Below, piece by piece: positions 22,001 through 36,156 of a stretch of DNA of 64,000 nucleotides. The DNA is from Cotesia glomerata. Taxonomy: Eukaryota > Arthropoda > Insecta > Hymenoptera > Braconidae. The stretch is from positions 25,841,152 through 25,905,151 of the forward strand of contig NC_058160.1 in NCBI RefSeq assembly GCF_020080835.1, read 5' to 3'. Under the pieces are notes generated by a model that was not told the origin of the DNA, did not search any database, and worked only from the letters and a program-made list of their open reading frames with translations. A program made the position numbers and the translations under genes. Positions within the stretch are counted from its first letter, which is position 1. Each line of letters opens with the position of its first letter.

Positions 22001-25000
22001 AGTAAAATAATAATTTTGTCTCAGTAGAACAAAAAACTAGGACAAGAAAATTAATCATGGCTGACAAAGAGATAAAAATATGTTTAACTTTTGATACATT
22101 TCTGCAAAATGTATATCGATATGACTCACTGCGGAAGTCGGCATTGACTTTATCTCGGAAGTAATTCTAGTTCAAGCGAAAGACCTTTGTCCAAACGTTA
22201 TCATTTTAAACAGATTAATGAATAGATGCTTATAAAGTCCGTTATTATAATTTTCGGAATTCAAATGATGGTTAGTTTTATTCAACTATTTTTTTTCTTC
22301 AAGTATAATGTCTTTATAAAACATGTCAATTATAGAGTCAAGGTTATTACCATGGAAATGCTTTTTATTTTTTAGCTGAAAAATAAACAAGATAGTACAA
22401 TAATGACATAAAATAAGGCTATGAAATGACAGGTTTGAGCACGGATGCACCCTGAAAATTGCATAGCTGAGATGCCTAGATATTTATTTATTATTATCAT
22501 TAGACTCTATTTACAGTCGAGAGACAAAAACTAATAAAAGGAAAAATGGTTGACAATTGTTGTACCACCCACAGTGTACATAATAAACTTGTATCTATTC
22601 TCACGACATTAAATTATAATATTTGCCAAACATAAGTACACATTTATTTTATTCATTAATTTACTCAATAACTTATCCTTATAACTTACATGTATATCGA
22701 TATTTACTTGATATGATAATATATTTTTTCGTTTTTTGACAATCAGTGCACCTGTATTACAAATTGTCGATTAAATGAGAACATTTAATTTTATAATGAA
22801 TAGTACTAAATTTTTACTGATTTTTATTTAATAAAAAAAATTTTGAGTCTAAAGATTTAATTTGCACTTCTTTATATATAATTTAAGTTTGTAAGTATAA
22901 TATAATTTGAATTGCAAAAAAAAAGTCAATAAAAATTTAAAAAAAATTCTCAAGTTTTAGAAACGAATTATGAACCTCTTGAAATTAATACTTTGCGCTC
23001 AAACTTTTACTGAATTATTATTATTACTATTTTTTAAGGTCGCCTCAACATTTAGGTCATTAGCAACCGCAATACAATTACAATAATCCTTTATATAATC
23101 TCAATTAAGTATTAATTAACAATGGAATTATAAATAAGTATATCAAACTACTACATGATTTAATCGCTTACAATTAATTATTCACAATAAGCAATGATTA
23201 ATGTGAGTAATTGCAAACATGAGATACTAGCAATGTAAACTTATGAAGAACTTCATTAATAATAGATTATCTAATATTAATTTTAACAAATGTTCAGTAG
23301 AACAATTTCTGATTTGATTTATAAAAACGTACATTTGTACAAGTTAAATTAATATAAACCGTTTGAATTTAAATAACAATAATTTCATATAATTTTTTCA
23401 TAAATAATTTCTTATAGATGTATTAATGACTAAATGTTACAAATTTAATTATATTTAAGACATAATTAATATTTAATAAATTATGACAATAATAAATAAA
23501 TTAAAAAAAAAAAATTCGTATAACTAATTTCAGTAACAACCGAAAAATTGACGATGATTAACAATAAATGGCAACAAGATAATTAACTGTAGCAACTCGA
23601 GTGCCAGGTAGTTTGCACATCACTCTAGTTATAAGAATAGTTGTGGCTAATGAGTCGTAGAGAAGAAGAAAAAGCGGCAAGGGAAGAAACAAAAACAAAA
23701 ACATAAAGTAGAGATTAAAAACAAGAAGAGTATTTATGATGAAAAAAAGAGACTATGTTGAACAATATATACATATACATGAGTACATTACTGTGTGTAA
23801 GAAGAAGAACGAAAGACTTGACGGTTTGCATCGTTACCGGTTGGTTACGGTTAAAAGTGAATGGGAAACCCGCTCATTCACAAGATTTTCTTCCGAGGGG
23901 TCCCTATTGCCCGGCGGGCAGTTTCGTATAACTTGCACTGTATACATGCGTATAAACGTTTTATGCGTTCAATACCTCACGATACAACTAAAGTGTGTAA
24001 TGGATTTATGTAGACATATATATATGTAGCACATCACATCGCGAACACATTTATCCGCGTGTCGGAGCATGCATCATTCCATTCACGGATATTAAACGTC
24101 AGTGAGGTCTCGATCATGACGACTTGGCTCATCGTATCACCGCAATCGTCCTTACGATTTTGTTTTTTTCTTTCATCTTAATCCATTATTATTATAATTA
24201 TTGTTATGATTATCTATATTGTTGTATTTATTTTCAATTGAAGCTACGAAAGATGACGGGCAATATTTATTCTTCACTATCGATGTGTACGATCGACCCT
24301 CGGGATCGATATTACACGCCTCTTGACTGGTAGTTGAGATATAGATAACCCAAAGGAAATAAGTAAAATTATACATTTTATTCCAACTACTAATTATATT
24401 TAGATGTGATAGGAAGATAAATAGAGATTTTGTTTAACAGTTTTTTAATTGTTTGTTTTCATTTTCTAGCAGATTTATCATTTAAATGTTTTTCTTTACT
24501 CTGATTTTTGTTAACTGAAATTGAAATTAAACTATGAATTTTAAGCGATTTTTCAATATTTTTTTCTGAAGAGGCTTTCTAATCGATTAATATAAAAATT
24601 GGCATAAAAAAAAGTTGTTAAGAAAGATATTATCTAGTGATTGATTAAGGAATATCTATTTTAAAAAATATTGCAGATTTACAAAAAAGTTTTCGATTAA
24701 ATTTTTGGCCTTAGATTGTTTATAAAAATATAAAATATTTATCGGAATTATTGTCATTATTGTTATTAATCTTTCGATTATTTATTAAAAAATTTAGTTA
24801 AGATTAATGCTCTGAAATTTTTTAGATGTATACATATAACTTTGAAAATACTTGAAATGTACATCATAAAAATGAAATTGATTTTTTTTTAATTTGAAGT
24901 GCGTATAATCCTTTAATAATTACAAAATAACAAGAAAAGACTTGGATGATAAAAAAGAAAAAGAAAAATAAAAATTTAGTTTTAAAATTTCATGAATAAA

Positions 25001-26500
25001 ATTAGATTCCGAATGTTTTATTACCTAGAAGCATTTTCTGGTTTTTTGATTCTAATCGTGAAACTGATAGTCTACAATCGTTAGTTTTCCTCACTTACGG
25101 TTTCTTATTGTACCCTCCAGCACTAAAGCTCGAATAGATACAGCACCCACTAAATTATACTTCAGCGTAATCAGAAATCAACACCTAGTTTTTATAAGAC
25201 CCAAAGTTTTGTCTTGACTACTTTTTGGGGTCAGTAAATAAGTAATAAAAATGAGCTTTGGAAAAAAATGAAAGCATAGTTAACCTAGTTAAGTCTGACC
25301 TCAAAAAACAAACCATAAGAATGACTTGAATATTTTTTTATTCTACCATTTTTTTTTTTTTTAAGCTAGAAGGGTCTACTTACCCCCAGGGCTAAATTTA
25401 GGGTGAAGGTATTCTAGACATAAATATTCTATTTCAACTTTAAATCAAAGCAAATGAGAAATTCCGATAGATTTTTCATCAAATTTAAAGCACAAACGTT
25501 TAATTAATATATGCAATGACAAAATAATTTTTACATTAGTAGTAAAAAAAGAAGAAGAAGAATAAACAACAATTTATAACGAGAAGTGAAATCGCATGCG
25601 CAATCACGGAAATCGAAAGGGCCCTAATGCTTCCATATGTCACCCTGAAATCTTCACAATAATCCGTCGCAATATGATAAATGACTTTGAAAATGCTGCG
25701 AACATTATCCGTGACTCGTGCTTGCATACTGACTAAAGATATCGTATTTCTGTACTTAGATTCTATCGTAGTCTAACTTAGCATTCGGTCTTTGTTTCTC
25801 TCAGTGCAGTACAATTTCGCTCCTTTAATCTTCTGGAGCCGAAGTAAAGTATGTAGCATGTGATCTCTCTCGCTCGTACTTTCAGTATCATATGCATGCA
25901 AATACAGAGTACAGAGCAGAGTGGGTTGAGATACGAGCAGGTAGACGAATGAGCATGCACTCTGTATTATATAGTGTGTTCTGCGAATATGCATGAGGAA
26001 GGCAATCGAGATATCTCAAGTATCATTATGAACATCGACCTATTACGAGTCCAATTAATCGATCAGATAACATGTTATAAAAGCTTACTTTGTGCATGCT
26101 GCTAACCAGATTATGAAATAGATTCTCTGTGACTAATTGATCTACTCAGATTGGAATTTAACAACAATATTATCACTTATATATGTATGTTTTTAATTGA
26201 TACCGATAATTATTCATTCATTCATTAATATGCAAAATAATTTGTTCCAATAATTTTTTATCAAATTACAAGTTTTATACATTTTTCTTGATTAATATCT
26301 GATTTTATTTTGGTTTAAAAATTATTTCGCTTTTTTAATTTCAACAATTTCCAATTATTTTATTATCAACTGACTTAAGTCAAAAAGGAAAAAAAAATTC
26401 TAATGCAGAATTATTATTATTATTATTATTATTTATTTATTAATTAAGGCCATGGAGTCGAGACTCCTTGCGGCCCTCCAAGGTAAATACAAAAAATTTT
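19100..26500. other. Intergenic AT-rich region
   Basis: No convincing gene is visible. Noted pieces are a repeat shared with 4920 (about 20293-20335) and a less AT-rich patch at 20440-20740 with short overlapping open stretches. That patch also has a tRNA-like T-arm on the minus strand near 20690-20740. A TTA microsatellite lies at 26409-26436, and a 'GGCCATGGAGTCGAGACTCC' repeat lies at about 26449-26468. Any regulatory DNA of the flanking genes would lie here but cannot be picked out by eye. Confidence 0.5.
21040..21164 (+). other. Candidate non-coding first exon (weak)
   Basis: A purine-rich, less AT-rich stretch ends at ATTAG followed by GTGAGTACTG (21165-21174), a strong consensus splice donor. 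It carries no long frame, so it would be a 5' leader exon. The GAS2-like gene starting at 29620 has an acceptor only 13 nt before its ATG and must have at least one upstream leader exon; this is a candidate. Not supported beyond the donor match. Confidence 0.2.
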
Positions 26501-26526
26501 TATACAATAGTGTAAAACAATATTAA

Positions 26527-26808
26527 CCCCTGACAAGCACACTGGGTAAAAAGTACCCACCCCAAAATTTTATTTCGTTAAAATTCTTTGTGTATATTTA
26601 AACTTCGATAGTATTTTTATCTATTTTAATTGGCACTAATTAATTTAATATTATATCTATTTTATAGAGAATTTTTTGAGCTTTGATTTAAAAAAAAAAA
26701 TTCTCTAACTTTATTAGGGACCAAGATATTTGAAAATGAAATATGTTGGGTACTTTTCACCCTCAATGCCTAAAGAGGTATACGGTTTAGATGTGTGCTT
26801 GTCAGGGG
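26527..26808. mobile_element. piggyBac-like MITE, 282 bp
   Basis: The ends CCCCTGACAAGCACAC and GTGTGCTTGTCAGGGG are perfect inverted repeats. The element is flanked on both sides by TTAA (26523-26526 and 26809-26812), the target site duplicated by piggyBac-family transposases, and terminal CCC fits that family. The AT-rich interior has no open frame, so it is non-autonomous. Confidence 0.8.
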
Positions 26809-28354
26809 TTAAACAAATTATAACGAATAATTATTAAATGACATTAGCTATTACGTAATTGAGAAAAATATTTTTTTTTGTACTAATAAAAAGTTTTATT
26901 GATGATAAAATCCGGATAAAAATAAACATTGATAAATATAAAATAAAAAAAAAATTATTTCTTAACTAAAAAATAGTTTTTCCAATAAACCTACCATAGC
27001 GTAACTAAATGCGTGTCAGCGATAAACAATTGAACCCGTGTGAGTGTATTTATTAAAAAATTAAATGGGAAATTAAATCAATTATAAACAAAAAAGTCCG
27101 TTAAGTATATTGTTTGTTTAGCCTCGACTAATTTAAAATTTTTAAATCAAAACACTTAACAGAGTAAAGAGCGTGTAGTAGTAAAACGACATTGAAGGAA
27201 TGATAAATTGAAGCATTAAAGAAAAGGGTAAAGTATATAATATAAACTCTAAGATTATAAGTAACCTATTATTTTCTCAAAGTTGTTACGACATCATTAT
27301 TGTCATTGAGTTTAAAATAATTACCATCTATTGTTCATTTACGACGATGAAATGTACACATAATAGCGCCTGATAAAAATCTAGCTCTAATGTAATAATT
27401 GACTAGTAACCTATGATAAAAGTTTATAAAACCGGACAAGTCTTCTCAGTCTATTCGACTTTAGCTTACTTTGCTCTGCTTGTAACGAGCTTAAATTGTC
27501 CAGCGCAGATCCAAGACCCTAGATACGGCCGTAACTTAATCTAATTACTGTCTTATTGTCGTTAGTATTGCTCGTTTAAATTATATCGCGTTCGACAAAG
27601 TGTATGCTGCAAAAAGCGAGACAGAGATAGGGGATGTAGGTCGCGATGAGATTTAAGGCTTTTTTTTTATTAAACGCAACTGTCATGACTCACAGAATTA
27701 TCCGACGCCGAACTAACTGCTTGTATTTTATTATATTAACTCGTTCGTCACTCATATTTATTAGTTGTTTGAACCGATGAAAGTCACATAGTCAGTTTAT
27801 TAATACATCCGCAATACTCAATTTCACTTATTGAGTTACATTGTTCTGCTATTATTAGAACTAAGACAGTTTGAGTTGATTGATTTTAATTAAAAGTCAT
27901 TTATTATTGATTCAGAGATTGACTACTTTACGGTTTCAAGATATTTAGATATATCGTCGTGGAAGAAGTCGTTATAAACAATCAATTTCTCTGGGTACTG
28001 AGAGAATTTAGGTTTCTTATTTTTATCTAAAATCTAGATCTAAATCTGAATTTCTTGTCACCCTGATGGTGATGATTATTATCATGATAACTAGTCAAAT
28101 GGAAAAAATAACATCTGTCAAAATAACGATGTCAAACAACTATTTTATTTAATATATAACTGTAAGTCGGAAACTTTACAGTTTCAAATGAATCTGTAAC
28201 TAATCGAATTAGTTATGTTCTCGAGTTCTAATATGTTAGTATTAGATTTCTTATGATAAATTTTTATCTGTAAAATGCACGTATGCCAGTAAAGTCATTT
28301 TTTTTTTTAATTTTAACTAATTATTAGGTTTAGAAAACCGAAATATGATTTTTA

Positions 28355-28618
28355 CACTGAAAAAAAATTAATTTGAATCAAGAGAAAAATTATTGAACCA
28401 AGAAAATAATTTTAAATAATTTCATTGTCTTGAATCAAGACGAAAAATTCTTGTATTAAGTAAAATTTATTTAAACCACGAAAAATTTCTTAGTTTGAGA
28501 ATTTTTCTACTTAAATTAAGATGCTTTTACTATTTACTATTTATCAATACTAATATTTCCTTTTTCCGCGGCAAATTTTAAAAATTATTTACTTGCTTCA
28601 AGTAATTTTTTTTCTGTG
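28355..28618. mobile_element. TA-flanked MITE, family 1 copy A (264 bp)
   Basis: The element starts CACTGAAAAAAAATTA and ends AATTTTTTTTCTGTG, an imperfect inverted repeat, with TA on both sides (28353-28354 and 28619-28620). Its interior repeats GAATCAAGA/CTTGATTC-type words. A second copy in opposite orientation lies at 45428-45811. TA duplication suggests a Tc1/mariner-type mobiliser (inferred). Confidence 0.65.
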
Positions 28619-28620
28619 TA

Positions 28621-29619
28621 GAGATAAAAATTTTAATAATTTTTTAAGCTTAGTTAATTAATTTTTTTTAATCGTAAGAAATAAAAGTTGTAATTAAAAA
28701 AAATATTAGAATCAATCAATTTTTTTCCAAGTTATAGCGATCTTTTTATTACAATTCGCACTTATCGTCTGAACTTTGCATTAAGAAATTATGCCTCATA
28801 AACTATCGGTCGTAAGATTAAAATATTTTTACTAATTTTCACCTTTTTTCGAGATATTTTACTGTAAAGCTAATTACAAATCAGTCATTTTTAAAATTAT
28901 GGAAATTTTTGATAAAAAACAATTATTTAAAAAGTTTAAAATCAAAATTTCAGATCAAACTTTACGTACAAAAATTTTTATACTGTAACTGAGATGTAAC
29001 GTATTCATTATGGTAATTAATCAACTTATGGTTTCAGTCTCACAGTTAAGTTACTTCTATTCAGAATTTATTTCACACGTTTGCATACATGTCTCTGAGA
29101 GAATCTATTTATCATTTTAAATATCAAGATACAAGTAATAAGTACTAATCGTAGCTTAATAGACGTTCAATTAATTAAGTGCTATTAATATTATTTTTAT
29201 AGAGAATAATAATATTAATAATACTAGTTGTTGTTATTATTATTATATTTTTATAAAAAATATTCATACAAGCAATAAAAAAATAATAATTAGACAATAA
29301 AAGACTGCAAAATAATTCGGCTTTTCTCTTGTACTTTTTATAACGCATACTGTAAGTTCAATTTGTAAGTACGCCGTTCGTTATTGTGCCAACACGTGAA
29401 GAGAATTTATTATCGCCGTTTGTCTTCATGCGTGACATATTTATTCGACTCTTCTCGGACGAATTCTTAGTCATTAATTATTAACTTATTTATTTATTTA
29501 ACATTTCAAAGCATCTATTGCTTTTATTGTCCTAGCAACTACAACTCTGTATATTATTTTAAACCTTAGATAAATAAAAATATACATATTTGACATTTTT
29601 TTATTATTTCATTTTGCAG
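28621..29619. other. AT-rich upstream region of the GAS2-like coding exon
   Basis: No gene is visible. A decayed copy of the 15.8-kb repeat lies at about 28740-28880. The last bases, TTATTTCATTTTGCAG, form a polypyrimidine tract and 3' splice site for the exon at 29620, so this stretch is probably the end of a 5' UTR intron. Confidence 0.5.
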
Positions 29620-29632
29620 GCAAACCATAATA

Positions 29633-29803
29633 ATGTCAGTGCTACTAGAAGCGAGGCCTTACAGGCCATTCAAGTCCTCCGAAGAGTACTTGATCGCGAT
29701 GAAGGAGGATTTAGCCGAATGGCTTAACGCTTTGTACCCAGAGTTGAGAGTTAACTTGGATAACTTTATGGACAGGCTTGACACTGGGGTCCCTCTATGC
29801 AAG
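29633..29803 (+). CDS. pigs: GAS2-like protein (pickled eggs), first coding exon
   Basis: The exon runs from an acceptor (TTTTGCAG, exon start 29620) to a GTAATTG donor at 29804. The ATG at 29633 lies 13 nt in and gives 57 codons ending in phase 0. The peptide (start MSVLLEARPYRPFKSSEEYL; later MKEDLAEWLNALYPEL and LDTGVPLCK) is the N-terminal part of the CH domain of GAS2/GAS2L proteins. These proteins link actin and microtubules; the fly member is Gas2-like/pickled eggs. Its continuation begins HANNV in the exon at 59586, at the same phase and at the point expected in the family alignment. An upstream non-coding exon must exist outside the coding part seen here. Confidence 0.9.
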
Positions 29804-32800
29804 GTAATTGTCTCTTATCACTTATTTATTCTTCTATCGTCGTATTATAGTACAATAATATCATGGTTACTTTATTACCGAAACAATATCATATTTTTAC
29901 ATATTTTATTTTGCATATCTTAAAAGAGAAGGTTATTATATTTTACTCTTTTTTTTTCTATTCATTTTATTTTTTATAAGTTCCAAAAGGTGGCTAAAAT
30001 AGAGAATAATAACGATTTTATAATTATGGAGTTTTTTGTATCAAAAACGTATGTTTTTTTTTTCTAATATTTAATATTTAATTATACAATATATACGCTT
30101 GATTATTTATTTTAAATGAAAAAAGCTTTAACATAATATTACTTCGACTGATTTATATTATTTAATAATTTAAAAATTTTCATTTTTTGTTAAAATTTCA
30201 ATAAAATTCACAGTACTCAGTCAAAAAATTCTTCTGTTAATTCTTTAGTTAATATTAAAAAAAAAATGGATGTTTTTAAAATTTAATTAAAGCTCTTTTA
30301 AGCTTATTTAATCAACAGATATTATTTTTAAAAAATAAGTACCAATAATAAGTAACCAACTACAAAGCAAGAACTAACAAACTATATCTGTATACCGTTA
30401 AGAAAAGTCTGTACGCATTTGCAAGTGCAACAATAATTTATGATCAAATACATATCTCTTGAACGGAGTTAAAAAATTTAGACGTAAACATAATATGCCC
30501 CGGGCGTGTAAGAAATATATAAATATGTAGATGTATATGTGTAACTACGGCGATTTTTTCTAAAATTCTCATTTTTTTGACTCTCGACGCATTGAATTAT
30601 TTACTGTTAAGCTCTCCCCAAGAGGTTTCACTGTCTTACTCATATCTGTAATATATAATACATTATAACTATAAGTATTGTATGCACAAACAGTCATAGC
30701 CATAAGTATGAGTAAAGGCATGTATGATAGTAATGTGTATGCGTACGAGGATAACGAACTCGGTCGAGCGTGCGTCGGGCAGAGAGGAAGAAGGATGCGT
30801 ACGTATATGACGTTAAACGGAAACTCTGAGATATACGTGACTGCAATGTCCGAGTGACGCCCGAGCTGTCATAGTTAAATTGTCGTATAGCACCACTAAC
30901 ATATAGCTGATAGCACGGGAGACAAAACATCGCCGGGGGTAAAAAATCTCAAGGAAAAATAAAGAGCAGCATTGACAAAAGAAATATGAGGAATTTTCTT
31001 TAGAAGTTTATGTTTTGCAACTCCAAAGAAAATCTTTGTTTTGCTCTCGAATGTTTTACTTGCTGCATTCTTTTTAGGTCTCGCGCTAGCCTTTGAATTA
31101 AGGACACATTTTTTGTTTTTAATATATTTTAATTGCGTACTTTTGTTAAATTTACTTTCATAGGAATTTTTTCTTATTAATAAAATAATTTAAATACAAA
31201 AATAACATTCAACAGTAAAAATGAAAAATTTAAAAAATTTTAAAAGTTAATTTTTTATACAAAATAACTTGCATTGATTTTTCATATAAAATTTTAAAGG
31301 CTTGTCTAAAATAATTGTCTAGCGCATGACACTGCAAGTGTCAAAGTAATAAATAAAGACCGTGTAAATAAATAAATATATAAAAATAAACCACATTCCA
31401 TCGAAATGATATTTGATTTGATTACAGCTCGTTACGCTCTCGATAATCCTATTTCTCTTAATTTTTTGCCGTCTCACTTAATTTATTATCTAAATTCTTA
31501 TCCTATTCAAATATAAGTAGTAATAGTGTTATAGGCATAGTATTAAAATCGCGATAGATATAATACTCGAGTCGTTAATCATTATCACATGCCTATCACT
31601 ATTTGTAAGCTTGCATCAGTGAATTTCTCTAGCGTTTAGCTTAAACGTTTTAAATTATATTAACTGTCTGCAAATGCAACATTAGCAAATTAAATTACAA
31701 TTTATAAATTCGTCACAGTGCGTATACACGGCAATACATAGTAAGTAGTATATGCCATACATATATGTTATTGATATGAAGAGACGACGCGTAAAAAGGA
31801 AATAAATTGTTTTATTATATATCGCTGCGCCCATAAACTGTAACTGGCGTAACCAGAATGAAACGGGTGCGTAACAAGCCATTGAGTCTTTCAAATACAG
31901 AGTACCGAGTATTTGTATTATATTAGTATTGACTCCCTCTTCAACTTCATATTCATACTTCTCGATTCTCGGTCTTCAATTACTCTGGTGTTTGCGATTC
32001 TGCATGTAAATCTAGTCTTAGACTCACGCGAGGCCGTCTGCTATTCTGAAGTACTCTTGAGACTTTCACTGGTTCATTTTTTCACTTACAAACTGCATCG
32101 CCGTGTCTAGTCAATGCAGAATTCAAATCAACACTACCCGTCATCGTTTTCTTTTTCTTTTTCGCTGTTCCTTTCTTTTCTTTCGTCTTACATTAATCGT
32201 ACTTATTCAAATTTTTCGAAATTATGAGATATGTCAGATTTTGAACTAAGTTATTGCTTCTATGAACATGCAAAAATTGCTACATGATCATTTTATAAAA
32301 CTAGGAAAAGTAGGGAGTAAATAAAGTTTATTTTGTGTCAATAGTAAGAGTCTTAAACAGTTATGGTGATTGTCACTGTTACGGAGTTAAGATTGATTTT
32401 AAACTTGATGGATTGTCTACTTTAGCGCTTAGATGACATTGATGTAATCTCTTGAACAGTTGTAGATTTTTTTGATTACTTGTTATTTCAAAGACGACAA
32501 ATGATTGAATAAACTTGACAACTTTCTTTTGGTTTTAATATTTTTATAATGATCTAGAACTGAATGTGAGTATTAGTAATTTATATCATGGTCACTTTTA
32601 TTTAAATAAAAATTTTATTAAATTTCATGAAGGTATAAAAAAAAAATTCCTTTTTCAAAAATGCAAATCAAGTAATGTAATTAAAAAAATTTTATAATTA
32701 CAAAAAAACTATTTTGAATTGCAAAAAAAATTTCGAATTAAGTAAAATTTGCTTAAAGAAAAAACTAAAAAAATTCTTTGCTTAATTTAATTTAAGATGA

Positions 32801-32885
32801 TAAAATTCTTGAAAATAATTTTTTTAAACTAAAATTTTTCTTCTAAATTTAATTTTTTTTTTTTTTTTTTATGAATAAATTCTTA

Positions 32886-33156
32886 CACTGATAGAAGGAT
32901 TTATTTGTATAAAAAAATATTTGTTAATAGTTAACAAATCATTTATTAGAGACTGCTTTTTAATATGAAACAAATATTTCCTAGTATTTAAAATGATTTG
33001 TTAGCATTTAATAAATCTGATATTCATTTATTAAATATTAATAAATCTTTTTAAATACTAAGAAATATTTGTTAAAGACTAAAAAGTAGTCTCTAATAAA
33101 TGATTTGTTAAATATTAACAAATATTTTTAACTATTAACAAATCCTTCTATCAGTG
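32886..33156. mobile_element. Palindromic TA-flanked MITE, 271 bp
   Basis: Both ends read CACTGATAGAAGGATTT when viewed inwards, with TA outside (32884-32885 and 33157-33158). Nearly the whole element is one inverted repeat: TTTGTTAATAGTTAA, ACAAATCATTTATTAGAGAC and AAATATTTCTTAGTATTTAA-type words occur on both arms. No coding sequence is present. The TA flanks suggest Tc1/mariner-type movement (inferred). Confidence 0.75.
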
Positions 33157-34714
33157 TATTTTTTAAAGCCGACCAGCTTTCCAGAGCAATATTTTTAAAT
33201 AACTATAATAAAGTATGATGAATTTGTATAAGTTTGATGAATTTCCCACAATGTTAAAAGTTAACTTTTAAGCTTTCACTCAATTTATCAAAATTGACAC
33301 TCAATATTTCAACTTACTATACTTTTAAATTAAATAAATGACTTTTACTACAAACTGCACATTGTCAATCCTTCACATCCGCGTTTTAATCTATCTATAA
33401 CCTCAACCATGTGATTTAACTTCTTCTTCTCCATATGTCAAGCTTTGAGCCTATACCAACATATTTATCATAACTTGAAGTTGTCATGAGCGAAATCACT
33501 TGATGGATATATTATTTACATTGAATCGGGTTGAAGAAGGTTTACGGCTCTGTTTGCATGTTTAATTCCCGTGAATAAATGAAATATTCAAATATTTAGT
33601 ATTTATTTTGGTGTATGTACAGCTGTCCTGTGTCTTACGTTTCGTGCGAATGTGTAATATCTCTCTAGTTGGCCAAAATGCGACAAAGTACACGTTGCAT
33701 ACTGCATACCGTGGCAATAACTTCAAACAAATTTATAGCTGGCTCGATGATTCGCGTGCCTCAACTTCCTCGGAAGCACAATGCGCGACGAGACTCTCAG
33801 GTATTTAAAGAGAGTATGCGGTGGCATTATTCGTTAAAACTTTGGCTTTAGTAATACTTATATTCACTCGGGTGTTACTATCTGTGTTTTCGTTTATATA
33901 TAATATAGACACATTTGTATTAGTTTTATAGTATATAGTTCTGAGCTTTGGTATCTTGGCGTCGTTTATTCATGGGCCGACGACATAAATTCATGCCGTT
34001 GAAATATTTAGAGTAGACTACTGACTACTGTGAGGATAAGTAGCACGAACATTAACTAGTGTTGTGGACATAACACGGAGAAAGTCAACGACTTGAAGAT
34101 CTAAATGTCTTGGCTATTATTCTCGTCTAATCGTTTCTTCTTCACTTCTTTTTTTTCATACTATTTACGTTTTCATTAATAATTTTAGAATATTTATCAT
34201 TTTTATTTTAAGAGAGGGCTAATATTGGATTAATGTTTTTTACTTTGATCAAAATTCATTAAAAAGGGTCCAAATACTTTAATGTTATTAAGTCTTAAAG
34301 AAAGTGAGTAATAATAAATTTAAAACTTTAAATTTTCATTCAAAATAATTTTACTTTGATTGATAAAGTTATTAAACTGAAAATAAAAAATGTTTAATGT
34401 AAAATTTTGATGGCTTAATTTATGTGGATTTTAATAGGTTTAAGTGAAAACATAATTGTAAATATCAATTAAGAAATGGATAGTTATAACAATGCTGATG
34501 ATAATTTAATGAAAAATAGATATTTTCAATGAAAAAAGACAAATTTAAGTATTTTAGTTTTTTGAATATTAAAAAAGATTATTTGGCAGCCAAAATTTAA
34601 ACAGATTTCTCAAAGATACGAAAAACTTGCAGAATTATTAGAATGAATGCAATAGTAAAATTTTATCAATATAGTGTGAATTTTGTTTTAATTAAATTTC
34701 AGAATTTTTAGAAT

Positions 34715-35200
34715 TTCGTTTATTAATGCCAAGGCTCAGGCCAAATGGCAATTTTCAATTACATAGTAAATACATTTGTTACAATATAAAAAATATAAAG
34801 ACAACAACTATATAAGGAATAATATTTTAGATAAATTTAGGTAAATTTGATTTAGGATTACATCGATATTCACTTGGTAAATAATTATTAAAAAGGAAAA
34901 ACAAGGATTTAAAGTCTTAATTTCACTTTTTACTTATAATTAGTTCAATTATAATTTTATGTATTGCACTGAGTTTATCCTTATCACAGTCATTAAAGAA
35001 TTAAATTTTCGACTTAGTATACAGTAATTGAGATTTTATCAAATATTTACTCTTTATTTGAGGTTATTCTATCTGTCGAGATTCAATAAATAATTGAAGA
35101 CTTCTTTTTTGAAGACTTGCAAGTTGCTCGAATTTACAATTTCACGTGGAAGTTCTAAATGGCCTATAGGGACACAGAAATTTTTTTACGATCATGAATT
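34715..35200 (-). pseudogene. LINE-like retrotransposon 3' remnant
   Basis: Read on the minus strand, about 35180-35060 gives VPIGHLELPREIVNSSNLQ followed by VFKKEVFNYLL. This resembles the C-terminal 'WNSLP.EIV.A.SL..FK..L' stretch of LINE reverse-transcriptase ORFs, but with stops nearby. The segment at 34723-34750 (GCCAAGGCTCAGGCCAAATGGC) resembles the repeat at 26449, as expected for a shared LINE 3' tail. It is 5'-truncated and non-functional; the assignment is by pattern. Confidence 0.35.
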
Positions 35201-36156
35201 TTTTGACAAGCTTGAAAATCTAGGTCAGAAAATATCAAAAATTTTTAAAAGTTGTCATGCGGGCAAATTTCTTTAAAATCTACTAAAAATAAGTCATTTT
35301 TTCAAACCGAATTAAAAAATTTCTTTGATTTAAATAAATTATAATTATAACAAAAAATTTTTTAATCTCATAGAAATTTGCATTATGAGAAATGACTTTT
35401 AGTTCTTTTTTAAAATTGGTAAATGGGTCAACAAATTAATCAAGGGCACTCAACATTACTTTAAACGTACCAAAATAAAAGAATATCTCCTTGATATTTT
35501 TCACTGAAAAATTCTCAAACAAAAACTAAAATTGATAATTTATTTACGAAGGGATAAGTATTTAATAAAATTAATAAAACAATAAAGAAAAAATAGTTAA
35601 CGTAAAACTTAGTACCATATTTTATACAACCTACCAAGTATCTTATTTAAACAGAACCTGCCGTACTAACAATCATGATAATTTATGGCTTCACATTTTA
35701 AGAGAAAAATTATAAAATAAAAAAAAAACGTGTATAAACTTGTGTGTTGTACGTATAAATAGTTGGATTGTGGTGTATTATATCTCTTAGTTTACGAGGT
35801 ACAAATAATGTACCGAGCTCGACTACTTGAACTTGGACTTGGCGCGTAATAATACGACAGAATAGTGAGAGAAGAGTCTCAAGTCTCGAGTCAAGTCAAG
35901 GCAAGGCGAGTTTGAAAGGTATATCTACTGAATACTGTATGCTATGAAAATAAGTACTAACATATATAACACACATCAAGCATAAAGAGTGTAACGAACG
36001 AGACGATAAAGCCCGGAAGAGATATATTTTCGCGGCGCGTATGAAATCTAAATAAAAAAATGTTTAGTAACTGACGAGCGCATACACGAGTCCATACTCA
36101 GTGCTGCAGACTTAGCGTACAGTAGAGTGAGTTGAAAAAGAAGATGGACCGAAGGT

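Noticed and set aside
23736..24029. 97-codon plus-strand frame
   Set aside because: There is no family resemblance, splice context or neighbouring exon; probably chance.
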